Source: Shewanella sediminis HAW-EB3
GTDB taxonomy: Bacteria > Pseudomonadota > Gammaproteobacteria > Enterobacterales > Shewanellaceae
Assembly (NCBI RefSeq): GCF_000018025.1
Contig: NC_009831.1
Coordinates: forward strand, 4,154,001-4,218,000
Direction of reading: 5' to 3'
Length of the DNA: 64,000 nucleotides
The position numbers and the translations under genes are program-made. The notes under the pieces are model-generated. The model saw only the letters and a list, made by a program, of their open reading frames with translations. It had not been told where the DNA came from and searched no databases. Below, piece after piece: positions 26,398 to 37,196 of this stretch (positions are counted from its first letter, which is position 1; every line of letters begins with the position of its first letter).

Positions 26398-27589
26398 GAG
26401 CGATCCTCCGCTTGATATTTGCCTGAACCACAAAATGGTCAAACAGCGGTGCAAACAGGTTGGCGAATAAGATGGCCAACATCATACCTTCAGGGAATGC
26501 AGGGTTAATGACGCGAATAAACACAGCCATTGCACCAATCAAGATCCCGTAACTCCATTTCGCCTGGTTGGTAAACGAAGCCGATACAGGGTCGGTTGCC
26601 ATAAACATCATACCGAAGGCAAAACCACCGAGTACCAAGTGCCAGTACCAAGGCATAGCAAACATAGGGTTAGTATCACTACCAATTGCATTGAGGAGCA
26701 TAGAGACGGCAATCATACCGACCATCACACCTGCGATAATGCGCCATGAAGCGATACGGGCATAAACGATGACTGCGCCACCCAATAGAAGTGCCAGGGT
26801 CGAGACTTCACCGACCGAACCTGGAATGAAGCCCAGGAAGTTATCCCACCAATCTTGGTTAAAGCCAAACTCAAGTGTACCTTGAGCCGCTTGGCTAAGT
26901 GCTGTAGCGCCAGTGAATCCATCGGCAACTACCCAAGAGGTGTCACCAGACATACTCAGAGGGTAAGCGAAGAATAGGAAAGCACGACCGGCAAGTGCTG
27001 GGTTGAGGAAGTTACGCCCTGTTCCACCGAATATCTCCTTGGCTACAACCACACCGAAGGTGATACCTAAGGCAACCATCCATAATGGAATGTTAGGTGG
27101 TAGTGTTAGCGCAAAAAGAATGGAGGTAACAAAGAAACCTTCGTTAACTTCATGACCGCGTACAGAGGCAAACAAGACTTCCCAAATACCACCGACTGCG
27201 AATGAAACCGCATAGATAGGCAGGAAGAAGCAGGCGCCGTACCACATGAGTGTTGGCCAGGTAGAGCTTGCACTCAACTCAGTACCAAACATGCTGAACA
27301 GGCTGACCTGCCAAACATCTGGTGAAGCAAAGCCACTCGCTAAAGCAACCTGAGCCTGTAACCCAACGTTATACATACCCACGAACATCGCAGGAAATAC
27401 GCAGGCCCAAACCATGATCATCATACGCTTCAGGTCGAGGTTATCACGAACATGGGTTGCCCCTTTGTTCACCTGACCCGGCGTATAAAACACCGTATAT
27501 GCAGCTTCGAAGAGCGCATAAAACTTCTCATATTTACCGCCTTTTTCAAACTGCGGTTCAATATTTTCGAATAACTGTTTCAAGCCCAT
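26390..27589 (-). CDS. nqrB: Na+-translocating NADH-quinone reductase subunit B
   Basis: 399-residue polytopic membrane subunit that carries covalent FMN and riboflavin and takes part in Na+ translocation and quinone reduction. Family features: start [40 protein letters not shown], and the flavinylation segment [10 protein letters not shown], in which the final T of TGAT is the FMN-linked threonine. About ten membrane segments. The start overlaps the nqrA stop (TAATG). Confidence 0.98.
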   Translation of the reverse strand: MGLKQLFENIEPQFEKGGKYEKFYALFEAAYTVFYTPGQVNKGATHVRDNLDLKRMMIMVWACVFPAMFVGMYNVGLQAQVALASGFASPDVWQVSLFSMFGTELSASSTWPTLMWYGACFFLPIYAVSFAVGGIWEVLFASVRGHEVNEGFFVTSILFALTLPPNIPLWMVALGITFGVVVAKEIFGGTGRNFLNPALAGRAFLFFAYPLSMSGDTSWVVADGFTGATALSQAAQGTLEFGFNQDWWDNFLGFIPGSVGEVSTLALLLGGAVIVYARIASWRIIAGVMVGMIAVSMLLNAIGSDTNPMFAMPWYWHLVLGGFAFGMMFMATDPVSASFTNQAKWSYGILIGAMAVFIRVINPAFPEGMMLAILFANLFAPLFDHFVVQANIKRRIARG

Positions 27590-28923
27590 TAGCCTTCCCT
27601 CACGATCGTATCTAAACAGTCACGCAGATAAGTTGCATAATCATACTTACCGGGACATACGACAGTACACAGCGCCAAATCTTCCTCATCCAACTCCAAT
27701 GCACCCAGAGTAACGGCACCATCGGTGTCACCAGAGACTAAGTCACGAAGCAACATAGTTGGAAGAATGTCGAGTGGCATTACACGCTCATAGTTACCAA
27801 TCGGTACCATGGCTCGGTCTGAACCACCGGTGCTCGTCGTCATATTAAACAGACGAGAAGGTGAGAAGTGACCAAGGAAAGCGCGAGTGATTGAGAACTT
27901 ATTCGGTCCAGGCATAGCCCAACCGATAAACTCCATCTCTCTACCTTCTTCGAGTAAAGACACTTGCTGATGGAAGCGGCCCAGGTAGGCATGGGGACCC
28001 GAAGCAGTACGACCACTAAGAACCGAACCAGAGATCACACGTACTTCACCATCGGTAAATTCACCGGCAGAGATCTCTGCGGTAGAAGCGCCAAGCTGAG
28101 TACGTACGAGTCGTGGTTTAGCCGCCTTTGGGCCGGTAATTGCTATCACACGTTGAGTATTGAGCTCACCGGTAGTAAATAGCTGACCAACCGCAATCAC
28201 ATCTTGATAACCTATATGCCAAACAGTTCTGTTAACTGAAGCTGGTAATAGGAAATGAATATGTGTACCGGCCAGACCTGCTGGATGTGCTCCTGCAAAC
28301 TCTTCTACCTGTGCGTTAGCTGCAGGAATATCGGTTCCAGGCGCTTTACACAGATAAACTTTACCTTCAGTCAATCTCGACAGGACCTTAAGTCCGTTGG
28401 CAAAATCTTCTTTATGCTCACCGATAACCACTTCCGGGTCGGCTGCAAGAGGTTGAGTATCTATCGCGGTAACGAAGATGCCGGCAGCGGTAGAATCTAC
28501 GGCTGGGGCTTTACTGAAAGGACGAGTTCTCAACGCCGTCCACAGACCCGATTCAATCAGGTTGTCACGAACTTGTTGAGAGTCTAGCGTGTCTAGTTGT
28601 GCGGCATCATACTTAGCAAAGGAAACACTCTCTTCCCCTTCCATAGCGATGACGACAGACTGAAGTACACGTTGGGCGCCCCGGTTAACTTCTAAAATTG
28701 TGCCACTGGCTAAAGCAGTATATTTAACACCAAGGTTCTTTTTATCTTCAAAGATAACCTGACCTTTTTTAACTTTATCACCCACCTTAATTTTCATGGT
28801 AGGACGTAAGCCAATATACTCTTCACCCAAAGTAGCTACACGTTTAATGGCTGAGCCATTATGGATAACTTGCTCTGGTCCGCCTGCTATGGGCAGGTCC
28901 AATCCTTTCTTTATTGTAATCAT
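27589..28923 (-). CDS. nqrA: Na+-translocating NADH-quinone reductase subunit A
   Basis: 444-residue peripheral cytoplasmic subunit, first gene of the operon. It shows the N-terminal [14 protein letters not shown] lipoyl-like region, [22 protein letters not shown] and the C-terminal [17 protein letters not shown] block typical of NqrA. Start at 28923 (MITIKKGLD) matches the family; a GTG 12 bp upstream is also in frame. The complex pumps Na+ using NADH oxidation and suits a marine habitat. Confidence 0.97.
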   Translation of the reverse strand: MITIKKGLDLPIAGGPEQVIHNGSAIKRVATLGEEYIGLRPTMKIKVGDKVKKGQVIFEDKKNLGVKYTALASGTILEVNRGAQRVLQSVVIAMEGEESVSFAKYDAAQLDTLDSQQVRDNLIESGLWTALRTRPFSKAPAVDSTAAGIFVTAIDTQPLAADPEVVIGEHKEDFANGLKVLSRLTEGKVYLCKAPGTDIPAANAQVEEFAGAHPAGLAGTHIHFLLPASVNRTVWHIGYQDVIAVGQLFTTGELNTQRVIAITGPKAAKPRLVRTQLGASTAEISAGEFTDGEVRVISGSVLSGRTASGPHAYLGRFHQQVSLLEEGREMEFIGWAMPGPNKFSITRAFLGHFSPSRLFNMTTSTGGSDRAMVPIGNYERVMPLDILPTMLLRDLVSGDTDGAVTLGALELDEEDLALCTVVCPGKYDYATYLRDCLDTIVREG

Positions 28924-29423
28924 ATCCACAAGCACTACGTTATGAAGGAAAGAAAATGCGACGCGTTCCTGCTAAATATGACAAGTCTTCATCAAAACCC
29001 ATCTCATTGAGCTAGCGCAGATTTATTACAGAAATGCGACCGCAATCACGCTGTTCGCGCGCATTTTACCGCAAATATCACGGCATCGCCATGAAAAATG
29101 TGAGTGTTTTAAGTGGATAATGAAGTTTTTTAGAATCAGCCTAAGATCACACTTTAGTATTTATATTTGATTCAGGTGCTACTAAAGCAATTCAGCCCCT
29201 GACCTAGCAAGGTTATCAGGCATTTAAAAGAGATGATTCCCCTTAAATAGATAAATTTTAAACAATTTTTAACTTAAGTTTAACCGCTCACTAATTGACC
29301 AACTTAAGCATCTCGACTGGCTACTATTTGAACAGCGCAATTGTGACTTAAGCACATAAAATAGGTCTAACCTACTAATCTCATGATTTTTTTGGCTGAT
29401 TATTTCAAACAGAATTTCTGTAT
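28924..29423. other. Upstream region of the nqr operon
   Basis: About 500 bp of non-coding DNA that must contain the nqr promoter. I found no convincing CRP, FNR or HexR-type palindrome and no structured riboswitch-like element. The right end is the luxS terminator. Confidence 0.4.
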
Positions 29424-29450
29424 AAAAAAAGCGGCAAAGCCGCTTTTTTT
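29424..29450 (-). terminator. Terminator after luxS
   Basis: GCGGC-AAA-GCCGC stem flanked by seven A and seven T, so it can work on both strands. On the minus strand it lies 23 bp after luxS. Confidence 0.92.
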
Positions 29451-29472
29451 ATCTATTTAGGTATTATCTTGC

Positions 29473-29982
29473 TTATAAACCGTTCAGTATCTCGTCACTC
29501 AATTTCAACTCATCATTCTTATTAACAGTGATCCCTGCAGCGATAATTGAACGAGCGATACTCTGAGCCTGATCTAACGAATGCATATCAAATGTTCCGC
29601 ACTGATATTCGTTTAATTCGGGGATCTGAGCTTGTTCTGCGACTTTTAATACATCGTTCATAGAAGCAAGCCAGGCTTGGGCGACATCAGCTTCTGCCGG
29701 AGTACCAATCAGACTCATATAAAAGCCGGTACGACAGCCCATTGGGGAGATATCGATAATTTCGACAGAATCACCATTTAAATGATCACGCATAAACCCG
29801 GCATAAAGGTGTTCCAGAGTATGAATGCCTCTTTCACTTAATATCTCTTTATTAGGTACACAAAAACGCAGATCGAAAACCGTAATGACGTCACCCTTTG
29901 GGGTTTTCATGGTTTTCGCAATTCGAACCGCCGGGGCCTGCATGCGGGTATGGTCAACAGTAAAACTATCAAGTAAGGGCAT
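29473..29982 (-). CDS. luxS: S-ribosylhomocysteine lyase (autoinducer-2 synthesis)
   Basis: 169-residue metalloenzyme of the activated methyl cycle. It splits S-ribosylhomocysteine to homocysteine and the AI-2 precursor DPD. Metal ligands are visible at H54 and H58 (HTLEHL) and C128 (QCGTFDMHS), and the catalytic cysteine at C83 (MGCRTGFY). Length and start [11 protein letters not shown] are standard. Single gene with its own terminator. Confidence 0.98.
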   Translation of the reverse strand: MPLLDSFTVDHTRMQAPAVRIAKTMKTPKGDVITVFDLRFCVPNKEILSERGIHTLEHLYAGFMRDHLNGDSVEIIDISPMGCRTGFYMSLIGTPAEADVAQAWLASMNDVLKVAEQAQIPELNEYQCGTFDMHSLDQAQSIARSIIAAGITVNKNDELKLSDEILNGL

Positions 29983-30318
29983 ATCTAGTCTCCAAGTGTT
30001 GTGGCGTTGATGATAATGGTATCAGCAACGCACATCCGTCTTCTTATGTATTTACACTGTTTAGCTGCATACTAGCACATACTTTGTACTACTTTTCATA
30101 CTGTTCAGTTATCAGGTATATGTTGTTTATCGCCGCTCTCAACCAGTGCTAATCGATGCGTGTTTGTCAGGGTGAGCGAAATAAGGGCTCTGAATAAGTG
30201 CAAAGAATAAATAATGGAGAATCGAAAATACGAAGCGAGTGGTTAGAAGTGAGTGATGAGTAAAAAGTTAAACGCCAAATAAAGATTCACCTCATCTCTG
30301 GACGAGATCCAAAAATAG
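29983..30318. other. Upstream region of luxS
   Basis: About 335 bp with no supported gene between the luxS start and the bolA terminator. I see nothing distinctive in it. Confidence 0.4.
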
Positions 30319-30349
30319 AAAAGGCCATGGCGATAAACGCTATGGCCCT
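30319..30349 (-). terminator. Terminator after bolA
   Basis: GGCCATGGCG / CGCTATGGCC imperfect stem with T-rich sequence following on the minus strand. Confidence 0.8.
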
Positions 30350-30383
30350 TGTTACATCAGTACTATTATTACTAGCAGTACTA

Positions 30384-30683
30384 TCAGCCCTTACACTTCG
30401 GCGAGGCTGGTAGGTCGCCTTCTTCTGCCCATTCTGTCGGCGTAAAAGTATGCATAGATAGTGCGTGTAAACCATTCGCAAACTCAGTCACTAAAGCCTC
30501 ATTTACCGCACGGTGACGTGCTAATAAACGTTTGCCCTCAAATGAGCCACAGGTAATGATCACCTTAAAGTGTGTCTCTGAATTCGGTGGCACATGGTGA
30601 TTATGACTCTCGTTAATCACCTCTAAGTGAGATGGAGACAGAGCCGCGGTGAGTTTTTCGGTAATGATCTGTTCTACTGACAT
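30384..30683 (-). CDS. bolA: BolA family protein
   Basis: 99-residue small protein with the BolA fold. The conserved histidine and the HFKVIITCGSFEGKRLLARHRAVN segment (about residues 38-61) define the family. It probably works with a monothiol glutaredoxin in iron-sulfur handling, and E. coli BolA also affects cell shape. The acidic, Pro-rich tail WAEEGDLPASPKCKG resembles BolA proper rather than IbaG. Single gene. Confidence 0.93.
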   Translation of the reverse strand: MSVEQIITEKLTAALSPSHLEVINESHNHHVPPNSETHFKVIITCGSFEGKRLLARHRAVNEALVTEFANGLHALSMHTFTPTEWAEEGDLPASPKCKG

Positions 30684-30766
30684 AACGATATTCTCAGTGA
30701 TACATAAATGCTATGGCGGCAGATTACTGCTTAGGGGGAGAAAGGTCAACTCCCCCCACTCTTCCC

Positions 30767-30836
30767 CTATGTTCAGGCCCGATGTTCAAGCTCCTATATT
30801 TAAGTCCCGGTGTTCATTTCTCTTGCTCCCCCTGTG
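30767..30836. repeat. Degenerate 14-bp tandem repeat
   Basis: Four or five imperfect units of about 14 bp, built on the pattern TATGTTCAGGCCCG, ATGTTCAAGCTCCT, ATATTTAAGTCCCG, GTGTTCAT. It lies between bolA and the GcvR-like gene and codes for nothing obvious. Confidence 0.4.
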
Positions 30837-30894
30837 TTCAAGAGGCTAAGCAGTGACGACTATAAGGCTATGACCCTTTATAAGACCGTTACCT

Positions 30895-31398
30895 TTATAA
30901 AATTGAGACCCTTGCATCCTCACTCACGCCTTCCAGCAACTCAACAACACTCTCGGTACTTATCCCTTCCGGTATTGCAAGATTCAAGGTAGAAGAGAAA
31001 ACGGTTTGCCCTATCGTGGACACATGTACCCGATTAAACTCCATATGTTCAATAACTAAATCTAAATTAGAGAGTACATCGACAATATCCCGGGTCAAAC
31101 CGGCACGGTCACCACAATCGAGGGTCAGATGTAACGCCGTGGATACCGTTTCGGCCGCAGTGACAACATCGTCGAAGAAAAAGCGCAGCGCGGTAAACTC
31201 TGACTCAAATTTTGCTTTCAACTCAGCTTCAGCTTCCGGAGCGATAGCTACTTTCATCATGGCCGAAAAATGGCCATCCACTTTTATCACTTTACTCGTT
31301 AACCACTCACCAGCAAAACTACGAGTCACTTCAGCTAAAGACTTGATTATACCCGGTGAGATCGGCCCTATTACGGTGGTAATAAACAGCTTCTTCAT
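30895..31398 (-). CDS. Glycine cleavage system repressor-like protein with ACT domains
   Basis: 167-residue protein starting MKKLFITTVIGPISPGIIKSL, the first strand and helix of an ACT domain, with a second ACT-like domain from about residue 90 (LTLDCGDRAGLTRDIVDVLS). This layout matches GcvR, a co-regulator of GcvA for glycine cleavage genes. No gcv genes are near, and many Shewanella carry several such proteins, so the specific role is not certain. Single gene. Confidence 0.78.
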   Translation of the reverse strand: MKKLFITTVIGPISPGIIKSLAEVTRSFAGEWLTSKVIKVDGHFSAMMKVAIAPEAEAELKAKFESEFTALRFFFDDVVTAAETVSTALHLTLDCGDRAGLTRDIVDVLSNLDLVIEHMEFNRVHVSTIGQTVFSSTLNLAIPEGISTESVVELLEGVSEDARVSIL

Positions 31399-31544
31399 TT
31401 GATACTCCTTATGCTAAAAACGAACAGAATGACCTTCAATACTTACTTCTATCAGATTGAGCTTAGAATATTTATTTGGTTAACATTGAGATCTGAATTA
31501 CATAAAAGTAGATAAGTCACCTAACCTAATATTGGCACATATTT

Positions 31545-32183
31545 TCAGTCCATTGTGATCTCTTTATGGAAATCTTTAACTAAGGTCCTAAAGGTAAAAT
31601 TAAGCCTGGGCTCCATAACCTTCATTCGCTTAGGCAGGCTATGTTCCCATTCCTTCTGCATCGGCCATTGCATCAGCAAGAGATCGCCACTCTCCAGCGA
31701 AATATTAATCTTATGATGACTTGATTTATGACGAATAAAGAAGTCACGTGTCGCCCCCAGCGTCACAGAAGCAATATCACTGCCATTAGCTATCTCGGGC
31801 TCGTCATCACTATGCCAGCCTATAGAATCACTGCCATCAGCATAACGGTTGACCAGGACGCCATTAGCATTTAAACCAAAGTCACGCTTCAATTTTTGTT
31901 GTAGCAGACGTGCATATTTCGGCCATGGCAACGCTTCAATGAACAGGCCTGAATAGAGATAGTCACAACCTTCATTACCGAACCAAACTTGCGCTCTTGG
32001 GATGGCATGTTGCTTCCCATAGATCTTGATAATGGGGCTGGACAGAGGGTAAGCACTCGCTTCCTCCAATAAGGCTGTCTGTTGTGCTTCGTTAAGGTAG
32101 CCCCGAATAAGTTTAATCGGTGCCTCTGGGGCGTTAACACCTGAGTCTTGAGGAGCACCTAATCCCAAACCTTGTTGTTTCAT
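31545..32183 (-). CDS. Alpha-ketoglutarate-dependent dioxygenase, AlkB family
   Basis: 212-residue Fe(II)/2-oxoglutarate dioxygenase, close in layout to ALKBH2/3-type proteins that remove methyl groups from damaged DNA. Iron ligands are H124 and D126 (GWHSDDEPE) and H181 (EWEHSLPK); the 2-oxoglutarate-binding arginines are in RLNFTFR. Substrate-loop features VWFG and NRYADGSDSIGWH fit. I start it at 32183 behind GGAGA. A longer reading to 32315 would overlap rlmG on the other strand. Confidence 0.92.
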   Translation of the reverse strand: MKQQGLGLGAPQDSGVNAPEAPIKLIRGYLNEAQQTALLEEASAYPLSSPIIKIYGKQHAIPRAQVWFGNEGCDYLYSGLFIEALPWPKYARLLQQKLKRDFGLNANGVLVNRYADGSDSIGWHSDDEPEIANGSDIASVTLGATRDFFIRHKSSHHKINISLESGDLLLMQWPMQKEWEHSLPKRMKVMEPRLNFTFRTLVKDFHKEITMD

Positions 32184-32303
32184 CTCATTCTCCAATCCCT
32201 CAACCCGATAAGCTCTATACCAGCCACAAGCAATAGTCATATGTACCTTGCAGCCTAAATCTGCGATAATACGTGCCCTTATTTTATTGGTGCAGTTTGG
32301 CAT

Positions 32304-33542
32304 ATGACAACACAATTTTCAGTCGAAGGTATCGAGCTAGAATTAACTCGTTATCCTAAAAATCAGGAATCGAATTTACAGGCTTGGGATGCGGCCGATG
32401 AACACCTGATTAAACACCTTAAAGAGACTGAACAAGTGCCTGTTGCTACGGCTATCATCAATGATAATTTCGGAGCACTGACAGCATGCCTGCGTTCGAT
32501 GGAATCACAATGGCCATTAGCCGTCGAAACCGACGCTAAAACCAGTCAATTAGGCACTGTACAAAACTTAGAAAATAACACACTCAGCTCAGATAATATT
32601 CAGTGGCTAAACAGTCGTGAAAATATACCCGGTGCCATAGAGTTGGTATTGATGAAATTACCAAAGAACCTCAGCTATTTTGCCCACCAGCTCAACCGTT
32701 TATCTCAGGTCCTGCCAGAAGGTACTCAGGTATTGATAGGCGCTAAAGCCAAATCGATCAACAAATCTTTACTTGAGCTTTTTGCTAAAAATCTGGGCCC
32801 GGCGAGCGCCAGTCTGACCTGGAAAAAAACCCGTGTTATCACCTGTACTGCCGACGGCAAAGTACGCGCCCTCCCGACAGAAAGCCAATGGTCGATTCCT
32901 GACTTAAACCTCAATATCACCAATCTCAGCAATGTTTTTGCTTCCGGCAAGCTCGATATTGGTGCCCGCATCATGCTCGACAACATGCCTAAGGGTGACT
33001 TCAAATCGATTATCGACCTGGGCTGCGGAAATGGCGTATTGGGGCTCAATGCCAAGCAACTCTTTCCGCAGGCCTATATTCATTTTGTGGACGATTCAGA
33101 GATGGCGGTTGAATCGGCGAGACAGAACTGGGCATTGAATAAATTAGATACACTGGGTCTTGTCGGCGAGCAAGCCACCTTTGGCTGGGATGATTGTTTA
33201 ACTCATCTCAATGAAGGTATTCGCCCCGAACTGATCCTCTGTAATCCTCCTTTTCATCAAGGTGAAGCGATCACAGACCACATCGCCTGGCAGATGTTTC
33301 TCCAGTCCTGGCGAGCACTTAAAAATGGCGGCATCTTGCATGTCGTGGGTAACCGCCACCTGGCTTATCACGTGAAACTGCAGCGTATCTTTAAAAACTG
33401 CACCACAGTCGCCTCTAACGGTAAGTTTGTTATTTTGCAGGCGCAGAAGATAAGTAAGAAAGCCGAGCCCCATGAAAACGGGGAAAGCTCGTCCGACACG
33501 CCTAATCCACAAAGCTCACTCTATGGCGGCGTAAAACGATAG
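32304..33542 (+). CDS. rlmG: 23S rRNA (guanine-1835-N2)-methyltransferase
   Basis: 412-residue SAM-dependent methyltransferase. The N-terminal half is a degenerate methyltransferase-like domain. The C-terminal half has the SAM motif [13 protein letters not shown] (about 232-244) and the catalytic CNPPFHQG (about 314-321), as in RlmG and RsmC. The N-terminus [18 protein letters not shown] and overall length favour RlmG. It faces away from alkB with about 120 bp between the starts. Confidence 0.93.
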   Translation: MTTQFSVEGIELELTRYPKNQESNLQAWDAADEHLIKHLKETEQVPVATAIINDNFGALTACLRSMESQWPLAVETDAKTSQLGTVQNLENNTLSSDNIQWLNSRENIPGAIELVLMKLPKNLSYFAHQLNRLSQVLPEGTQVLIGAKAKSINKSLLELFAKNLGPASASLTWKKTRVITCTADGKVRALPTESQWSIPDLNLNITNLSNVFASGKLDIGARIMLDNMPKGDFKSIIDLGCGNGVLGLNAKQLFPQAYIHFVDDSEMAVESARQNWALNKLDTLGLVGEQATFGWDDCLTHLNEGIRPELILCNPPFHQGEAITDHIAWQMFLQSWRALKNGGILHVVGNRHLAYHVKLQRIFKNCTTVASNGKFVILQAQKISKKAEPHENGESSSDTPNPQSSLYGGVKR

Positions 33543-33708
33543 GGTCGAAAATAAAAAATTTAGAAAAGTTAAAGAAACAACAAGGCAGGAAGGTAGTTAC
33601 TCCTCCTGCCTGCCGTCACTAAAGTAGCCATGAATAAAGTGCTAAAGTCTGGATTCTGAAACCAGTTCAGAATGACGGTGCAAAGGTAGAGCACTCAAGC
33701 GCTTATAT

Positions 33709-34272
33709 TCAGAAGCGGTAACTCATACCAATATTAAAATTCTGTACCTTCAGCTCTTGAACCGGCACATATTGATACTCGATATTCATGCCTATTCCAG
33801 ATTGAAACCGTATCCCCCACCCCACGGCGCCATAAAAGTCGCTACCGCTGCTTTCGACACTCTTGATCACGTCACTGCTAAACGCACGTGAAACATCGTA
33901 ACTGAGCCGATTAGCACTGGCACCAAGCTTTGCATAGAGGTGGTTACTCTCTGAGAGTGGAACCTGGCCATAAAATGCGCCTCGTATGCCTTTATAGCTG
34001 ATGTTATCAACTCCGCCAAACAAACCGGTAAACACCGACGCTACACCACCCGTACCACCAAATAGTCCGGTTTCGATACCGAAGTGTTCATTAAACATAT
34101 AGCGGTAATACGCATCGATGGCGAAACTGTCCTCGCCGCCGGTTTCCTGCCCGGATTCGAATTCAAAATCCTGTACACCATAACCAATACTGCCTCCCAC
34201 GATATGATTTGAATCACCGGCGTAAGCGCCCACGCTTAATAAACTGCCGATCACCAACAACAATCTTTTCAT
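33709..34272 (-). CDS. Small outer-membrane beta-barrel protein
   Basis: 187 residues with a signal peptide (RLLLVIGSLLSVGAYA) and a mature part of alternating amphipathic strands: VGGSIGYGVQDFEF, FAIDAYYRYMFNEHFGIETGLFG, FYGAVGWGIRFQSGIGMNIEYQY, ending in GMSYRF with the terminal phenylalanine recognised by the BAM machinery. It resembles the OmpA/OmpW-like 8-stranded porin-family proteins. Single gene, function unknown. Confidence 0.82.
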   Translation of the reverse strand: MKRLLLVIGSLLSVGAYAGDSNHIVGGSIGYGVQDFEFESGQETGGEDSFAIDAYYRYMFNEHFGIETGLFGGTGGVASVFTGLFGGVDNISYKGIRGAFYGQVPLSESNHLYAKLGASANRLSYDVSRAFSSDVIKSVESSGSDFYGAVGWGIRFQSGIGMNIEYQYVPVQELKVQNFNIGMSYRF

Positions 34273-34586
34273 GATATTCCCTTAATTTATAATACCTTAA
34301 CTTTCATTCGAGCCAGCTATCTAATACCATTAGACTGCCAGAAACAAAACGATACACTCGTTAACTCACAACCAATTTCAAAACAACTGAGCAACAGTCG
34401 TACCGCACAACTGTAGAGAAAGAAGCTGTACCTAAGCTGAACAAAGCTGAGATGGTAAAAAATGCAGAATATCCGGTGACGAAATGAGGTGGCAAAGGTC
34501 TTAAGATAAACGGCATGGTCGAAAATAGGGAAGGTTTATGTTGGTCATAGAAGCAGGGGGAAATCGGGATAATCCGGACTTCTCAA
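34273..34586. other. Intergenic region, 314 bp
   Basis: Lies upstream of the beta-barrel gene and downstream of the DUF2804 gene. I see no gene, repeat or clear terminator. Confidence 0.4.
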
Positions 34587-35654
34587 TCACCAGCGAGCGA
34601 AATGGTCTTCGGTGAGTCCCAGTACATTATCGAGTAGATGCTTGTTACCAAAATTATCGATAATATAGCCGGAATAGAACCCCAGATATTGTCTGAAATT
34701 ACTCTTTAGCAGCAATAAGTTAAGCTTCTCTTGCCGGCAGTTGACGGGATTAAAACTCAATTCAACCTGACCATTATCCGAATAGATACGCCATGAAGTC
34801 TGGGCCTGCCTGTGACTCTCAACTCCGCTTGCCCGTTGAAAATTGAAGTGCACCGGCCCTAACAGATGCCGTTCACCGTTAACCCAAAAGACATTCTCAT
34901 TACCGCCGGTTTCATTGACCCCTGCAGCTAAATTAAGTCCCAGGACACCATCATGGGTATGAGCATTGATACTGGCCCAGCGCCAACTCGTCTCTCGGCG
35001 CATATACCCTGCGGAAAAATCATAGCCGGCTAATGCATTGTTCAAAGGCTGAGGTTCACCGTCGATGGTGAGCTCCCCGGAAGGCTTGAGCCCGTTATGC
35101 TTCTGCGTATAAGTCCAGCCGCTATAACCGGTCGGGTTACACATGGCCATAGGTAAGCTCAATACCGGGGCATCAAGATCGATCTCAGCCTTAATATTGG
35201 CCGTCGCAATGGACACATGCCACACACCTTCAGATATCGTAAAGGAGACTTTAGCTTTCCTGCTAGCCATCTTGGCAACGCCTGACATGGGAGAGGGCGT
35301 CAATTCATACCCTCTGCCCAATGGCTTCAACCAGGTCGTTTCGCTGAGCCGATTTTTACTGATGTCATAGAGATAACAAAATGCACTGCCCACATAACGA
35401 ATATCGGCAATGGCAACACCAATGACGAAACGGGGAGTGACGATATTAATAAATTGAAACTGCTTATAGTTAAAGTAGCGACTCAGCCTCGAGGCGGGTT
35501 TATCCATTTCATTAAAATAATTGAATTGCTCAAGACCCAAGGAGGTCACCGGGCCATCAAAATGACCAAAGAGTGGGGCTCCATGACTCGACATCAAGCA
35601 CTCGGGAGCGGTCTGACTCTCGATATTTATCACCTTTGAACCGCTTGCCGTCAT
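34587..35654 (-). CDS. DUF2804 domain-containing protein
   Basis: 355-residue protein without a signal peptide. Sequence blocks such as KPASRLSRYFNYKQFQFINIV, CNPTGYSGWTYTQKHNGLKP, SAGYMRRETSWRWASIN and NPVNCRQEKLNLLLLKSNF resemble the DUF2804 family, whose members have a lipocalin-like or tocopherol-cyclase-like beta-barrel character. No enzymatic motif is evident. I prefer the start at 35654 (MTASGSKV) preceded by GGGGG; an ATG at 35672 has no ribosome-binding site. Single gene. Confidence 0.78.
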   Translation of the reverse strand: MTASGSKVINIESQTAPECLMSSHGAPLFGHFDGPVTSLGLEQFNYFNEMDKPASRLSRYFNYKQFQFINIVTPRFVIGVAIADIRYVGSAFCYLYDISKNRLSETTWLKPLGRGYELTPSPMSGVAKMASRKAKVSFTISEGVWHVSIATANIKAEIDLDAPVLSLPMAMCNPTGYSGWTYTQKHNGLKPSGELTIDGEPQPLNNALAGYDFSAGYMRRETSWRWASINAHTHDGVLGLNLAAGVNETGGNENVFWVNGERHLLGPVHFNFQRASGVESHRQAQTSWRIYSDNGQVELSFNPVNCRQEKLNLLLLKSNFRQYLGFYSGYIIDNFGNKHLLDNVLGLTEDHFARW

Positions 35655-35903
35655 CGTTAGCCCCCAGAGCATTTATCAAATTTTACTCTAACGCGATGCC
35701 TAACGTGATGAAAGTAAAATTTAAAGCATAATTCTGAAATAGCGTGAAGGATCTCTAACTAAGACATTAACACCAATCGGTATAAGAAACTGGGAGAGAT
35801 ACAGGGGTCTGGGTGGCACAGGCAAAGACGATGGCATCGAATGGCAATTCTGGTATGCTGATGCCACCACATTCCGCAATTTTGAATAAAGATAATCCAG
35901 AAA

Positions 35904-36470
35904 ATGAAACGTCTCTTTTTATTATTAACCGCCGCTATCACACTTTGTGGTTGCGCGACTCAAACGCCAAGTCACATAGCCCTGGAGCCTCAAGTTCCGC
36001 ATGTACAGCCTCAAACTCAGTCGCGACAGAATCTGGCCATAGAGACGATAGATACGCGCTCAGCCAATTTTATTGTGCGCTTCAACAACGAAGGCGATGC
36101 GGCCAAACTTGTCAGCCCTTCTGAAGCACCAAGAAGGCAGATAGACGCCGTCTTTCGTAAGGGCTTCACTCAAGCGGGTTATCAGGTAGACCCCAGTGCG
36201 GTTCAACATATACAGTTTCAACTGGAGCAGTTACTGACTGACGTCAATGAGAGCACCTTCGGATTCGAGGCTAAGAGCAACATCATCATCAATGTGATCG
36301 CTAAAAACAGTACCCAAGAGCTCACTAAACGTTACACGGCTCGCGGAACACTATCGGGCCCGTTTAGTGCCGATTTTGCGACCTTAGAACTTGAGATAAA
36401 TAAACTTCTCGGTCAATTGAGCGGCGATATTATTAATGATCCTGAACTGAACCAGTTTATTCAACAGTAA
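35904..36470 (+). CDS. yajG: YajG family lipoprotein
   Basis: 188-residue lipoprotein with signal sequence and lipobox LCGC (acylated Cys at about 18). It matches the YajG family: VPHVQPQTQSRQNLAIETIDTRSANFIV after the lipobox, then VRFNNEGDAAKLVSPSEAPRRQ. Predicted to be anchored in the outer membrane. It is followed 57 bp later by a periplasmic cyclophilin gene on the same strand, and the two may be co-transcribed. Biochemical role unknown. Confidence 0.88.
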   Translation: MKRLFLLLTAAITLCGCATQTPSHIALEPQVPHVQPQTQSRQNLAIETIDTRSANFIVRFNNEGDAAKLVSPSEAPRRQIDAVFRKGFTQAGYQVDPSAVQHIQFQLEQLLTDVNESTFGFEAKSNIIINVIAKNSTQELTKRYTARGTLSGPFSADFATLELEINKLLGQLSGDIINDPELNQFIQQ

Positions 36471-36527
36471 TACCAATCAATAAAAACTCGCATAAGACTA
36501 TAGATACAACAAGAACAAGGAAGCCCC

Positions 36528-37112
36528 ATGATCCGTTGGATTAATGCTCTACTCATACTCTGTTTAAGCCAGGCAGCGGTTGCCGTCGACATTCAGCCCG
36601 ATACCCTTTACCCGCAAGTACAACTCGACACCAGCATGGGAAAGATAGTTGTCGAATTAGACAGAACGCGAGCCCCCATCACAGTTGATAACTTTCTGAC
36701 CTATGTTGTGAAGGGACACTATGATAATACCTTGTTTCACCGGGTTATCGCCGACTTCGTTGTTCAGGGAGGTGGATTAAATCTCAAACAGGAGGAGAAG
36801 CCATACGATGCACCTATAGTTAACGAATCGGGAAATGGTCTATCAAATTCATTCGGCACTATCGCCATGGCCCGTGATAACGAGCCTCATTCGGCCACCA
36901 GCCAATTCTACTTCAATGTAGGTGATAATGAACGACTTGATCCCTCCTCCAGACGCTGGGGCTATGCGGTTTTTGGCGAAGTAGCCGAGGGGGAAGAGGT
37001 ACTTGCGGCCATGGCTGGCGTTGCAACAGAACATAACTCAAAACTGGACTGGCCCGACTTTCCTATAGATGAGATCATCTTAAAGAAAGCGACGCTACTT
37101 CCCCGAAAGTAA
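36528..37112 (+). CDS. Peptidyl-prolyl cis-trans isomerase, cyclophilin type, exported
   Basis: 194-residue foldase. The N-terminal signal peptide (NALLILCLSQAAVAVD) targets it to the periplasm. The cyclophilin domain carries LFHRVIADFVVQGGG (catalytic Arg in FHRV), IAMARDNEPHSATSQFYFNVGDN and the AVFGEV block, typical of bacterial PpiA-type enzymes. Normal length. Downstream of yajG. Confidence 0.93.
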   Translation: MIRWINALLILCLSQAAVAVDIQPDTLYPQVQLDTSMGKIVVELDRTRAPITVDNFLTYVVKGHYDNTLFHRVIADFVVQGGGLNLKQEEKPYDAPIVNESGNGLSNSFGTIAMARDNEPHSATSQFYFNVGDNERLDPSSRRWGYAVFGEVAEGEEVLAAMAGVATEHNSKLDWPDFPIDEIILKKATLLPRK

Positions 37113-37196
37113 TAGTTCAATATTTTTAACAGAATATCCCCCAAGCACTTATTTATCGTCCTATACTAACTAGGCAGTAATTAAGGAGGCGAACCG

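Noticed and set aside
31016..31402. 128-residue plus-strand ORF opposite the GcvR-like gene
   Set aside because: Antisense to a clear ACT-domain protein; serine and threonine-rich shadow translation.
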